In this document: piece after piece, positions 1 to 5,809 of the stretch
Numbering within the stretch: the stretch's first letter is position 1
How the letters are laid out: each line of letters opens with the position of its first letter
Origin: Planctomycetaceae bacterium
GTDB lineage: Bacteria > Planctomycetota > Planctomycetia > Planctomycetales > Planctomycetaceae
Direction: 5' to 3'
Length of the DNA: 10,946 nt
NCBI GenBank assembly: GCA_029259875.1
Contig: JAJDEK010000176.1
Span: 1-10,946, forward strand
The notes under the pieces: generated by a model
Databases searched by the model: none
Seen by the model: the letters and a program-made list of their open reading frames with translations, nothing else
What the model was told of the DNA's origin: nothing
Translations under genes and position numbers: made by a program

Positions 1-901
1 ATTCCGTTGCACTGATAGGAGCATTCAAAGTAACTTTCGTAAAGCTAAGCGATACCATGCTTTCCATAGTATCCTTATTCTTTTTGAGGTATACGATTCT
101 GCGTGGAAAGAGCGTTTCGAGGTCCAGGTATATCTTCACTGCATCCGGTACATAAGCAGGTAGTTCAACAGGGGCCTGAGGATTTCCCCCTTTTAACTGT
201 GCCAGAAACTCGTTTTTCCAGGTGCCATTTATGACGGTTAAAGTTTTACCATTGACTGTTTTTTCAGCCACACTATCAAATTTCATACTCTTTTCGATGG
301 AAGCCAGTAATCCAGGTAGTCCACCTAGTCCCAATTCTGCGACTAACATGTTGGGACGTGATTTCGGGTTCAATTCGGCTTGTTGTAAAATTGCCTGCAC
401 ATCGCGGCGGGTGACTCGTGCGTTCCCTTTTATTTTGTGTTCTGTCCAAAGTACCTGTCCATCGCAAATTTCCAATAATGTTCCGACGGGCTTTGCCCCT
501 TTCTTCTGGCTTTGGACTTGAAACTCGAGGCGTAGTTTCAAATCTTTCCCTTGAAGATAGCTTCCGTTGATCACAAAAGGCTTGGGGCCAATTGCGACTT
601 TTTCAGTGATCTGTGCCCTGATTGAGCTGTAGGCCAATAATTTTTCGCGTGACTTTTTCAGTAATCCGATTGCCAACGTCGGGTTTTTTTTCAAATTATT
701 TTCGGGGCCTTCTGGCTCCTTCTGAGCGGTTTTTTTATCTGGCTCTTGTCCAGCCCATGCCAGCAGACGTTGAGAAACACTCGCTGTATCTTTCTTAGCT
801 GTATTGTCTTGTGACGAATCAGCCCAGGAAGAAATTGAAAAAAAGTCATTGAAACCTGCGACACACAGGAGACAAGCAATGAAAGTTAAAATGCGTAACA
901 T
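1..901 (-). CDS. Exported LolA-like (lipoprotein-carrier fold) protein, C-terminus cut by the window edge
   Basis: Reading the minus strand from the ATG at 901-899 gives 300 uninterrupted codons to position 2, so the gene runs off the left edge. Residues 1-27 form a signal peptide: a short basic start (MLR), a hydrophobic stretch ILTFIACLLCVAGF, and a plausible cut after S-W-A27. Residues 28-75 are a polar Lys/Gln/Glu-rich linker. From about residue 76 the protein has the alternating beta-strand pattern of periplasmic LolA/LolB-like proteins: a helix ending LLAYSSIRAQI, then strands such as LKLRLEFQVQ, GTLLEICDGQVLW and LTVINGTWK, and finally PRRIVYLKK. In that family such proteins bind lipids or lipoproteins in a hydrophobic half-barrel. 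Membership here rests on pattern, not on a catalytic motif. No Shine-Dalgarno is visible before the ATG. It is transcribed divergently from the gene at 1226. It may be an uncharacterised planctomycete paralogue rather than true LolA. Confidence 0.8.
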   Translation of the reverse strand, partial: MLRILTFIACLLCVAGFNDFFSISSWADSSQDNTAKKDTASVSQRLLAWAGQEPDKKTAQKEPEGPENNLKKNPTLAIGLLKKSREKLLAYSSIRAQITEKVAIGPKPFVINGSYLQGKDLKLRLEFQVQSQKKGAKPVGTLLEICDGQVLWTEHKIKGNARVTRRDVQAILQQAELNPKSRPNMLVAELGLGGLPGLLASIEKSMKFDSVAEKTVNGKTLTVINGTWKNEFLAQLKGGNPQAPVELPAYVPDAVKIYLDLETLFPRRIVYLKKNKDTMESMVSLSFTKVTLNAPISATE

Positions 902-1039
902 GTTATAATTGTTCGGAAAAAAACGAATTTACCAAAGATTCAGACCACAATGATCCGAAAACAGATGTATGAGGCCACCAAATTGCCTCTTGTTGGCTGG
1001 GGTGTATCAGTCAACAGACCGTGTAGCTCAGAGTATGTT

Positions 1040-1070
1040 CGTTAAATATGGTGCTAATTGTATTTTAACG
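1040..1070. promoter_or_regulatory. Inverted repeat, possible operator
   Basis: CGTTAAA (1040-1046) is matched by TTTAACG (1064-1070), with 17 bp between the arms, in AT-rich DNA about 140 bp from the start of one flanking gene and 155 bp from the other. The shape fits a dimeric regulator site between divergent promoters, but the arms are short and no matching regulator is encoded nearby. It could be chance. Confidence 0.2.
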
Positions 1071-1217
1071 ATATTTCGGGCATTGGGTCGACCTGAAAAC
1101 TGAGTCTTTTTTGAACCGAACGTCGACAGTTCCAAATTCCCATGGATCGACGCATTAGTTTGCGATGAACGGTTCTTCACTTAACAAGTCGCATAATTCG
1201 TCGCGGGGTATCCGAAC

Positions 1218-1223
1218 AAGGGG
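1218..1223 (+). promoter_or_regulatory. Ribosome binding site AAGGGG
   Basis: AAGGGG lies 2 nt before the ATG at 1226 and 5 nt before the in-frame ATG at 1229. The spacing favours the second ATG as the real start, which would shorten the lipoprotein by one residue. Confidence 0.45.
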
Positions 1224-1225
1224 TC

Positions 1226-2377
1226 ATGATGAAGTACTACTTCCTGGCTTTAGGCACATTGGTTGTTGTTTGCGTAGGCTGTGCAGCCGACGGACAACAG
1301 ATTATGAATCAAAAGAATGAGTATGTTGCGCCACCGGCTGCAATGATGCAGCGACCGGGGCCAATGGTGGATGGGCCTGGTCCTGGCGTATTACAAATGC
1401 TGGCTCCACCGCCAGCGAGTGCATTTGCTGCTCGGACGTCACAAATCCGTTTCGTAGGGCCAGCAGGTATGAAAGTTGGTTGGCAGGTGCCTGAAGGCTA
1501 CGCCGAAAACCAGCTTACTGCACCCGGGCGTTACAATTTTAACCAGGGGGCAACCTACCGGTTAAAACTGTCGGACATTCCTGGTCGGTCGATTCCGGCT
1601 TTGTATCCTTCGTTGCAGGTGTATCCATCACATCCTACAACCGATGCTTACCTGTCTCATAACAGTATTCCTCTGGAAATCACTCCAGAAGATCTGGATC
1701 AGGTAGAAAGCAATAACTTTGTCACCAAAGTTATCTACTTACCAGAAGAGAAATTCCAGGAACTGGCGATTGCCGGTGTGGAAACTCTGGTTTCAACACG
1801 TCTGGATCCTGGTGTTGATCCCGTCCGAGAAGCAAGTCGTCGAGGTACGATTATGGCTGTCCTCCGTATGGGTAACATGGATCTCGAAATGCCTGCAGGT
1901 AATAACCAAAAGGTTTCACAGGTTTCCTACGATGGTGACGCAGGAGCACACATGCCTCCAATGCCGATCCCCGGAGATGCGATTGGAGTATCTAACGGTA
2001 TTCCCGCACCCACAATGGTAGCGGGCATGGGAGCACCCGGACAACCTGCTTACAATCCAATTTCCGGTATGGGACCCACACCTGTCTGGGGTATGCCTAG
2101 AACGGGAACGCCGATCGGACTTCCCGGCCCTCCTCATCTTCCATTGGGTGGACCGGCTAGCTTGAAGTCTCACACCATTAGAAATGTATCGAAAACAAGA
2201 TTACCTAAACCGGTGGATCACTTCTTAATGGATGTCAAACAGAATCCGGCACCAAGTCTGCCTAAACCTGTTAAGTATGTTCAATACTCGGAAAGCCATC
2301 CGGTTCATTCACCCGGTCAAGTTTCTTACCCAAGAACAATGGGGCCAAGAACAATGGGACCAGGACCAGGATACTAA
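1226..2377 (+). CDS. Planctomycete-type exported protein, probable lipoprotein, with a Pro/Gly/Met-rich tail
   Basis: The 383-residue product begins with a basic-hydrophobic leader ending V-C-V-G-C19. This is close to a lipobox, although Cys at -3 is unusual, so membrane anchoring through Cys19 is probable. Residues 32-65 are Pro/Gly/Met-rich. Residues 70-222 form a compact domain with landmarks [10 protein letters not shown] (111-120), LYPSLQVYP (126-134), [12 protein letters not shown] (149-160), FVTKVIYLP (165-173) and [15 protein letters not shown] (207-221). The same landmarks recur in the neighbour at 2535, so the two are paralogues. Residues 240-383 are low-complexity ([26 protein letters not shown]), suggesting a flexible surface or periplasmic extension. 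I recognise the core as a type conserved in planctomycetes but know of no assigned function. A strong terminator follows at once. Start: ATG 1226 or, with better Shine-Dalgarno spacing, ATG 1229. Confidence 0.88.
   Translation: MMKYYFLALGTLVVVCVGCAADGQQIMNQKNEYVAPPAAMMQRPGPMVDGPGPGVLQMLAPPPASAFAARTSQIRFVGPAGMKVGWQVPEGYAENQLTAPGRYNFNQGATYRLKLSDIPGRSIPALYPSLQVYPSHPTTDAYLSHNSIPLEITPEDLDQVESNNFVTKVIYLPEEKFQELAIAGVETLVSTRLDPGVDPVREASRRGTIMAVLRMGNMDLEMPAGNNQKVSQVSYDGDAGAHMPPMPIPGDAIGVSNGIPAPTMVAGMGAPGQPAYNPISGMGPTPVWGMPRTGTPIGLPGPPHLPLGGPASLKSHTIRNVSKTRLPKPVDHFLMDVKQNPAPSLPKPVKYVQYSESHPVHSPGQVSYPRTMGPRTMGPGPGY
2330..2358 (+). repeat. Two tandem 15-bp units at the 3' end of the lipoprotein gene
   Basis: CCAAGAACAATGGG occurs at 2330-2343 and again at 2345-2358, giving a 15-bp period. 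It encodes the duplicated peptide [10 protein letters not shown] just before the C-terminal GPGY. This is a small in-frame tandem duplication in a low-complexity tail, likely to vary in copy number between strains. Confidence 0.75.
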
Positions 2378-2392
2378 AAGACTCAGGACCCT

Positions 2393-2440
2393 ACGGCACT
2401 TCCTGGATTCTCTTCAGGAAGTGCCGTCCCTTGTCTTTTT
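2393..2440 (+). terminator. Rho-independent terminator after the first cluster gene
   Basis: Arms 2393-2405 (ACGGCACTTCCTG) and 2415-2427 are perfect 13-bp reverse complements around a 9-nt loop. They are followed by CCCTTGTC and a run of five T ending at 2440. The stem starts 16 nt after the stop codon at 2375-2377. It should end transcription of the gene at 1226 and implies that the next gene has its own promoter or depends on read-through. Confidence 0.85.
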
Positions 2441-2534
2441 GCTTCACATCATTTCTCTCCACTTTTGTCTTACCTCACCGGCTAAATCATCTTCTGTCAT
2501 CCTTCAGGACATTTGATTGTAGAATTTCTTAGTC

Positions 2535-3281
2535 ATGACTATTTTAAAACGACAAAACCGATCACGATTATTAACGCCCTTGTTAATGGCCATGATCGTT
2601 TTTGCCATTGAGTTACCTTCTGCCTGGTCTCAACAGATGATAGGGGGGCGGCAATACAATTCGGGAAATAAATTCTATCATCCTTTGAATCAGCGCACGC
2701 CTCCGGGAGTTGCCAGTCAATGGGCAGCGCTCTCCGGACAGGTTCAACCTGGCTTTATTCAACCGATGAAAGTGATTCTGCCTACCAAAGGAACCGTCAC
2801 TTTCTATCCGAATGGTCCGAAACAGACAATTCAGAAAGCCTCTCCCGCCTCTATTGGTTTTGCTGTCGGTTATGTATATCGCCTGAAAATCAGCGATATG
2901 CCCGAGTTTCCTGGTGTAGAAATTTATCCTACGATCGAATTAATCGATCGCCTACATCCTCCTGCAGGGTTAGCAGAACAATATCCTGTTCCGGTGCGTA
3001 TTACACAGGAAGATATCGCGCTTGTACTTTCTAACAGAATGGTAACTAAGGTTGTCTATCTCGAACGACCTCAGTCAGCCGTACCGAAACAATATGAAAA
3101 ACAGCCAACGCACTCGATTTCTCCACAGAAAAATTTGATTGCTGAAGCGGATTTGCTGGGCCGTCCAATGTTGATCATGCGCATTGGTGGTCGCCTGCCG
3201 CTCAGCCAGGGAGAGGATCCCGCTTTTTTTGGGAATGGTGCGCCTGTTGTTGAATTAAAGAGTCGACACTCTAAAAAATAA
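2535..3281 (+). CDS. Secreted paralogue of the upstream lipoprotein, uncharacterised core domain
   Basis: The 248-residue product starts MTILKRQNRSR followed by a hydrophobic segment and a probable signal peptidase I site after A-W-S32. It is therefore exported, but has no lipobox cysteine. The core (about 75-222) follows the gene at 1226: YRLKISDMP (115-123) against [18 protein letters not shown] (129-137) against [21 protein letters not shown] (153-164) against [21 protein letters not shown] (169-177) against FVTKVIYLP, and GRPMLIMRIGGRLPLS (209-224) against [17 protein letters not shown]. It lacks the long Pro/Gly/Met tail and ends in a basic LKSRHSKK. The partner at 1226 therefore looks membrane-anchored and this one soluble. 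No Shine-Dalgarno precedes the ATG. The downstream gene begins 78 bp later with no terminator between, so co-transcription is likely. No enzymatic motif is visible. Confidence 0.85.
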   Translation: MTILKRQNRSRLLTPLLMAMIVFAIELPSAWSQQMIGGRQYNSGNKFYHPLNQRTPPGVASQWAALSGQVQPGFIQPMKVILPTKGTVTFYPNGPKQTIQKASPASIGFAVGYVYRLKISDMPEFPGVEIYPTIELIDRLHPPAGLAEQYPVPVRITQEDIALVLSNRMVTKVVYLERPQSAVPKQYEKQPTHSISPQKNLIAEADLLGRPMLIMRIGGRLPLSQGEDPAFFGNGAPVVELKSRHSKK

Positions 3282-3342
3282 GTTTGTAAAGCGTCTCAGT
3301 CGAATGAAGGAAATTCTGTGCTAAAATTGTCGTACCGAAATG

Positions 3343-3351
3343 AAAGAGGAG
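3343..3351 (+). promoter_or_regulatory. Ribosome binding site AAAGAGGAG that decides the start
   Basis: AAAGAGGAG ends 8 nt before the ATG at 3360, a near-ideal Shine-Dalgarno and the best in the window. It favours ATG 3360 over the in-frame GTG at 3318, although that GTG also has AAGGA at 3307-3311. Confidence 0.55.
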
Positions 3352-3359
3352 CATCGCAA

Positions 3360-4637
3360 ATGCAGCGTTTCTGCTCAGCGGTTGCGATGATGGTGCTTTT
3401 GAGCGTCAGTAATGGCTGCTCCAGTCTATCACCTTTCACAGTTTCCATGCCTTGGGATAAACAAATTCCTAAGCAGACGGAAGAACATTCACCGACTGTT
3501 CAACATGCCGACTTTGATACGAAAGCCAACGTTGATGCGAATGTAGGCGCAGTTCGCCTTTCAGCTCCCGCGCAGAATGTACCTGCTCCATCTCCAATTC
3601 AACAAATAGCCTATCATCAACCCACTCCTGTCATGGCACAAACGCGGCCTCCCTACTGTGAGTTTTCTCCTGCTGTAGAGAGAGATTATGTGCTACCCGT
3701 TGGTAGTGATCCCGCGGTCGTTCAAATGTACCCGGATGAATATCTCTTCGACGGAGGAGATCGGGAAAAACCGGTTCACTACGATGATTTTAATCGTCTT
3801 GGATTAGATACTGAAGACACCATTGTGGAATACCAAACCCACAAAGGGAAACAGGAAGTCAAAAAATCGAATCGGGTAGCCGTTTACGCACCTCGGTTTG
3901 CTGCCATTCGTTCTGCCAGTTCACCATTGTCCGGGACTTCAGTTGACACTTTGGCAACCACAGAAGACACAGTACATGGTGTTGGTTTAGAAGCACGTAC
4001 GGTCATCACACAACACAAGCAGCGGGAGCAATTAGAAGGCATTCGTATGCGTTCCCGTGCCAGTGGTGTTGAAACCGAGCGACAACAAGGATCAGTGGGC
4101 CAAACAGCCTATGTTAGTGGTCATACTAAGTTGAATAATCTTTTTCAGGATACAGGCACAGCTACAGGCGGACAATTTAGACAGTCTGATGAAGCACGGA
4201 TCGCGTATCAGGTGCAAGCAGCCGCGATTTGGTCACGCACACAATTTCCGGTCATTGCGATTCGGGAGCGATCGGCTCATGAGTCCAAGAAAGCAGTTAA
4301 GCCTGAAGAGTATATTGGCCTAGAAGACAAACGAAAAACCGAAGGTAATCTGCGTCTGATTAAAATGGCAGATAAGAAAAATGCAGAACCTGGTGATGTG
4401 CTTACCTTCACGATCAAATACGAAAATATAGGTGATTTTGATGTAGAAGGAATCAAAATCATAGACAACTTAACGCCACGCCTGGAATACATTCAGGATA
4501 GTGCCACGTCGGACCGAAAAGGACGTCTGGTTGTCGAAGATAACTTGGAAGGCAGCTTGATCCTCACATTTGAAGTAGATGAGCCTGTGGAAGGTCATCA
4601 AGGGGGTGTGGTCACCTTCCAGGCACGTGTTCGGTAA
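3360..4637 (+). CDS. Probable lipoprotein with C-terminal DUF11-type domain
   Basis: From ATG 3360 the product has 425 residues. MQRF plus a hydrophobic stretch ends S-N-G-C20-S-S, a relaxed lipobox, so it is probably lipid-anchored. Residues 30-95 are a Pro/Gln-rich linker. Residues 99-185 form a distinct block with YCEFSPAVERDYVLP, a PDEYLFDGGDR motif (125-135), GLDTEDTIVEY (148-158) and SNRVAVYAPRFAAIR (170-184), which I associate with planctomycete proteins. Residues 210-300 are helical and charged. Residues 328-424 match the DUF11 (TIGR01451-like) Ig-type domain: LRLIKMADKKNAEPGDVLTFTI, YENIGDFDVEGIKIIDNL, then LEYI and the terminal strand GGVVTFQARVR. DUF11 repeats occur in bacterial surface proteins, including chlamydial OmcB. 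This suggests an envelope structural role, which is inference. A GTG at 3318 would add 14 residues before the signal peptide. It lies 78 bp after its neighbour, probably in one transcript, and a terminator follows. Confidence 0.86.
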   Translation: MQRFCSAVAMMVLLSVSNGCSSLSPFTVSMPWDKQIPKQTEEHSPTVQHADFDTKANVDANVGAVRLSAPAQNVPAPSPIQQIAYHQPTPVMAQTRPPYCEFSPAVERDYVLPVGSDPAVVQMYPDEYLFDGGDREKPVHYDDFNRLGLDTEDTIVEYQTHKGKQEVKKSNRVAVYAPRFAAIRSASSPLSGTSVDTLATTEDTVHGVGLEARTVITQHKQREQLEGIRMRSRASGVETERQQGSVGQTAYVSGHTKLNNLFQDTGTATGGQFRQSDEARIAYQVQAAAIWSRTQFPVIAIRERSAHESKKAVKPEEYIGLEDKRKTEGNLRLIKMADKKNAEPGDVLTFTIKYENIGDFDVEGIKIIDNLTPRLEYIQDSATSDRKGRLVVEDNLEGSLILTFEVDEPVEGHQGGVVTFQARVR

Positions 4638-4726
4638 ATATATAAAACTCAGAGAAAATAGTTCACACCAAAATTAAAATCTGACGAAGTCTGATAGAGA
4701 ACACTTTGTGGATTCCCGCGAATCCC

Positions 4727-4765
4727 AAGCCCGCTATGCAGTTTTGCATAGCGGGCTTATTTTTT
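4727..4765 (+). terminator. Rho-independent terminator after the DUF11 gene
   Basis: A perfect 14-bp stem (4727-4740 AAGCCCGCTATGCA, 4745-4758) closes a GTTT tetraloop and is followed by A and six T (4760-4765). It lies 90 nt after the stop codon. A smaller inverted repeat, GGATTC/GAATCC at 4710-4725, sits directly before it. Confidence 0.9.
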
Positions 4766-5176
4766 AAAGGGATTCTATTAATCTCACAATTCAGCACATT
4801 TTTTGTATTAGGATCTTTTAATCATGAGAATGTTGAATCAATTGAGTGAGACCTGGGGTAAGAGTCAATGCGGTAGGTGCTTTCAGTGCGCATCGTTGAT
4901 CTGAGAAGGTTCCTTTGAATGATGACATGTGAATCAAATAGATTGATTAAATCCAGAGCATGTAAGTGCCTTTTAAAAAACACAAGTGCCTGGTTGCTCT
5001 GTTTCAAAATTCAACAGATTGAGGTATTTTACTGCAGTAAGATCATTGGGGGGAACTCATAACAACTTCATAATCTTGAGCTTGAAAATTCATAGAACAC
5101 CTGTTTTATAGTGATTTAGAGACAGAATCTTTGGGTTGTGATACAGGATTGAAAATATTTTGTATAGAAGTCGTCA
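4766..5176. other. Gene-poor AT-rich intergenic stretch
   Basis: No convincing gene is visible. A 26-codon frame at 4824-4904 (plus) encodes a peptide with a C-x2-C-x2-C pattern (CGRCFQC), but it has no Shine-Dalgarno and no other support. A 61-codon minus frame at 4822-5007 starts with TTG and has no recognisable composition. The stretch most likely serves as upstream DNA for the sigma-54 promoter at 5177, where an enhancer-binding site would be expected. I could not pick out a clear palindromic pair. Confidence 0.5.
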
Positions 5177-5192
5177 TTGGCACACAAATTGC
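5177..5192 (+). promoter_or_regulatory. Sigma-54 (RpoN) -24/-12 promoter
   Basis: TTGGCACACAAATTGC contains TGGCAC (5178-5183), five bases, then TTGC (5189-5192). The GG and GC dinucleotides are 12 bp apart, exactly as in the RpoN consensus (TGGCAC-N5-TTGC). A start site near 5204 would give a leader of about 90 nt before the ATG at 5294. Such promoters need an AAA+ enhancer-binding activator, which is not encoded in this window. Confidence 0.8.
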
Positions 5193-5223
5193 CGATACTA
5201 CTCCCGTGAATTGTAATTGAAAC

Positions 5224-5278
5224 GCGAAGCATGCTTGTGAATTTTATTATTCTTTGTTTTTTATTCTCTTAGCTTCGC
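5224..5278 (+). promoter_or_regulatory. Inverted repeats in the predicted leader of the STAS gene
   Basis: GCGAAGC (5224-5230) pairs with GCTTCGC (5272-5278) around a U-rich 41-nt loop and ends 15 nt before the ATG. Overlapping it is the perfect 10-bp palindrome AAGCATGCTT (5227-5236). Both lie downstream of the predicted transcription start. They could form alternative RNA hairpins affecting translation or be a DNA-binding site. Confidence 0.3.
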
Positions 5279-5293
5279 CTCATTTTACTTTAA

Positions 5294-5647
5294 ATGAAGG
5301 ATGTTAGACTTATGACAGTTCAACAGGGAGGAATTCTCCAGGTTTATCACGTAGGGCCACTTTGTGTGGCAGGCTTTGGTGGTAGAGACATTCTTGACAC
5401 TTTTAGTGTGAAGGATATTCGAGATGAATTACTGGAATTAGTAAGAGAGCATGATTGCGAAACGCTCGCTCTTGATTTAACCGGTGTCAAACTGATTCCC
5501 AGTGGCATGCTTGGATTACTGGCTTCGATGCGAGAACTTGATATCGAAATTCATCTCTATAATCCTTCTGATGATATTCGGGATGTGCTGGAAATAACCA
5601 AGCTGAACCAATTCATGCGTCTGCATGATGTAGAGATTCCCTATTAA
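5294..5647 (+). CDS. Solitary STAS-domain protein, anti-sigma-factor-antagonist-like
   Basis: The 117-residue cytoplasmic product is essentially one STAS domain (about 12-113). The signature is at 59-75, ALDLTGVKLIPSGMLGLLA, which aligns with the SpoIIAA loop D-x-S-x-V-x-x-M-D-S-S-G-L-G. Ser70 falls at the serine phosphorylated in SpoIIAA, while the usual preceding Asp is Pro69. In that family the unphosphorylated protein binds an HPK-type anti-sigma factor or other partner and a kinase/phosphatase pair toggles it. No kinase, phosphatase or sigma factor gene lies beside this one, so its partner is unknown. It has its own sigma-54 promoter and its own terminator, making it a monocistronic unit under activator control. 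Start: ATG 5294 lacks a Shine-Dalgarno. The in-frame ATG 5312 has AAGGA ten bases upstream and would remove six residues without touching the domain. Confidence 0.9.
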   Translation: MKDVRLMTVQQGGILQVYHVGPLCVAGFGGRDILDTFSVKDIRDELLELVREHDCETLALDLTGVKLIPSGMLGLLASMRELDIEIHLYNPSDDIRDVLEITKLNQFMRLHDVEIPY

Positions 5648-5667
5648 TTATCAAATAAGTTCAATAT

Positions 5668-5705
5668 AAAGCGAAGGCTGATCAGTATCAGCTTTCGCTT
5701 TTTTT
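5668..5705 (+). terminator. Rho-independent terminator after the STAS gene
   Basis: Arms 5668-5682 and 5687-5701 pair over 15 bp with one G-U wobble around a CAGT loop. The stem runs into a continuous T tract to 5705. It starts 21 nt past the stop codon. Confidence 0.88.
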
Positions 5706-5809
5706 ATAGCCAGACTCACAGGCTGCTTCCCAAATTCTTGTGTAGTGATTAGTCTGGAAGTGGCTTTTTATCTCTGAAATTGCACTCTGTTTTATTACTG
5801 TGGGAATGA

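Larger units (their letters stand above)
902..1225. other. Divergent intergenic region
   Basis: This 324-bp gap separates two genes transcribed away from each other, so it should hold both promoters. No convincing -35/-10 pair or sigma-54 site was found. It contains small symmetric elements: GAGGC/GCCTC arms at 971-975 and 985-989, a 7-bp inverted repeat at 1040-1070 (listed separately), and the palindrome GGTCGACC at 1086-1093. No open frame in it looks coding. Confidence 0.6.

Noticed and set aside
222..521. 99-codon plus-strand frame
   Set aside because: It lies opposite the LolA-like minus-strand gene, whose signal peptide and uninterrupted 300 codons are far better supported. The plus product has no recognisable domain.
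691..879. 62-codon minus-strand frame
   Set aside because: Out-of-frame shadow of the same minus gene, which covers 1-901 in another frame.
971..989. Possible second sigma-54 site (AGGCCACCAAATTGC)
   Set aside because: GG and GC are 12 bp apart, but the -24 element reads AGGCCA instead of TGGCAC. The symmetric GAGGC/GCCTC arms explain the sequence equally well.
4824..4904. 26-residue frame with a C-x2-C-x2-C pattern
   Set aside because: Very short, no Shine-Dalgarno or promoter, and the cysteines can arise by chance. Kept only as a note in the intergenic entry.
4822..5007. 61-codon minus-strand frame with a TTG start
   Set aside because: No ribosome binding site, no domain, and composition unlike the real genes around it.
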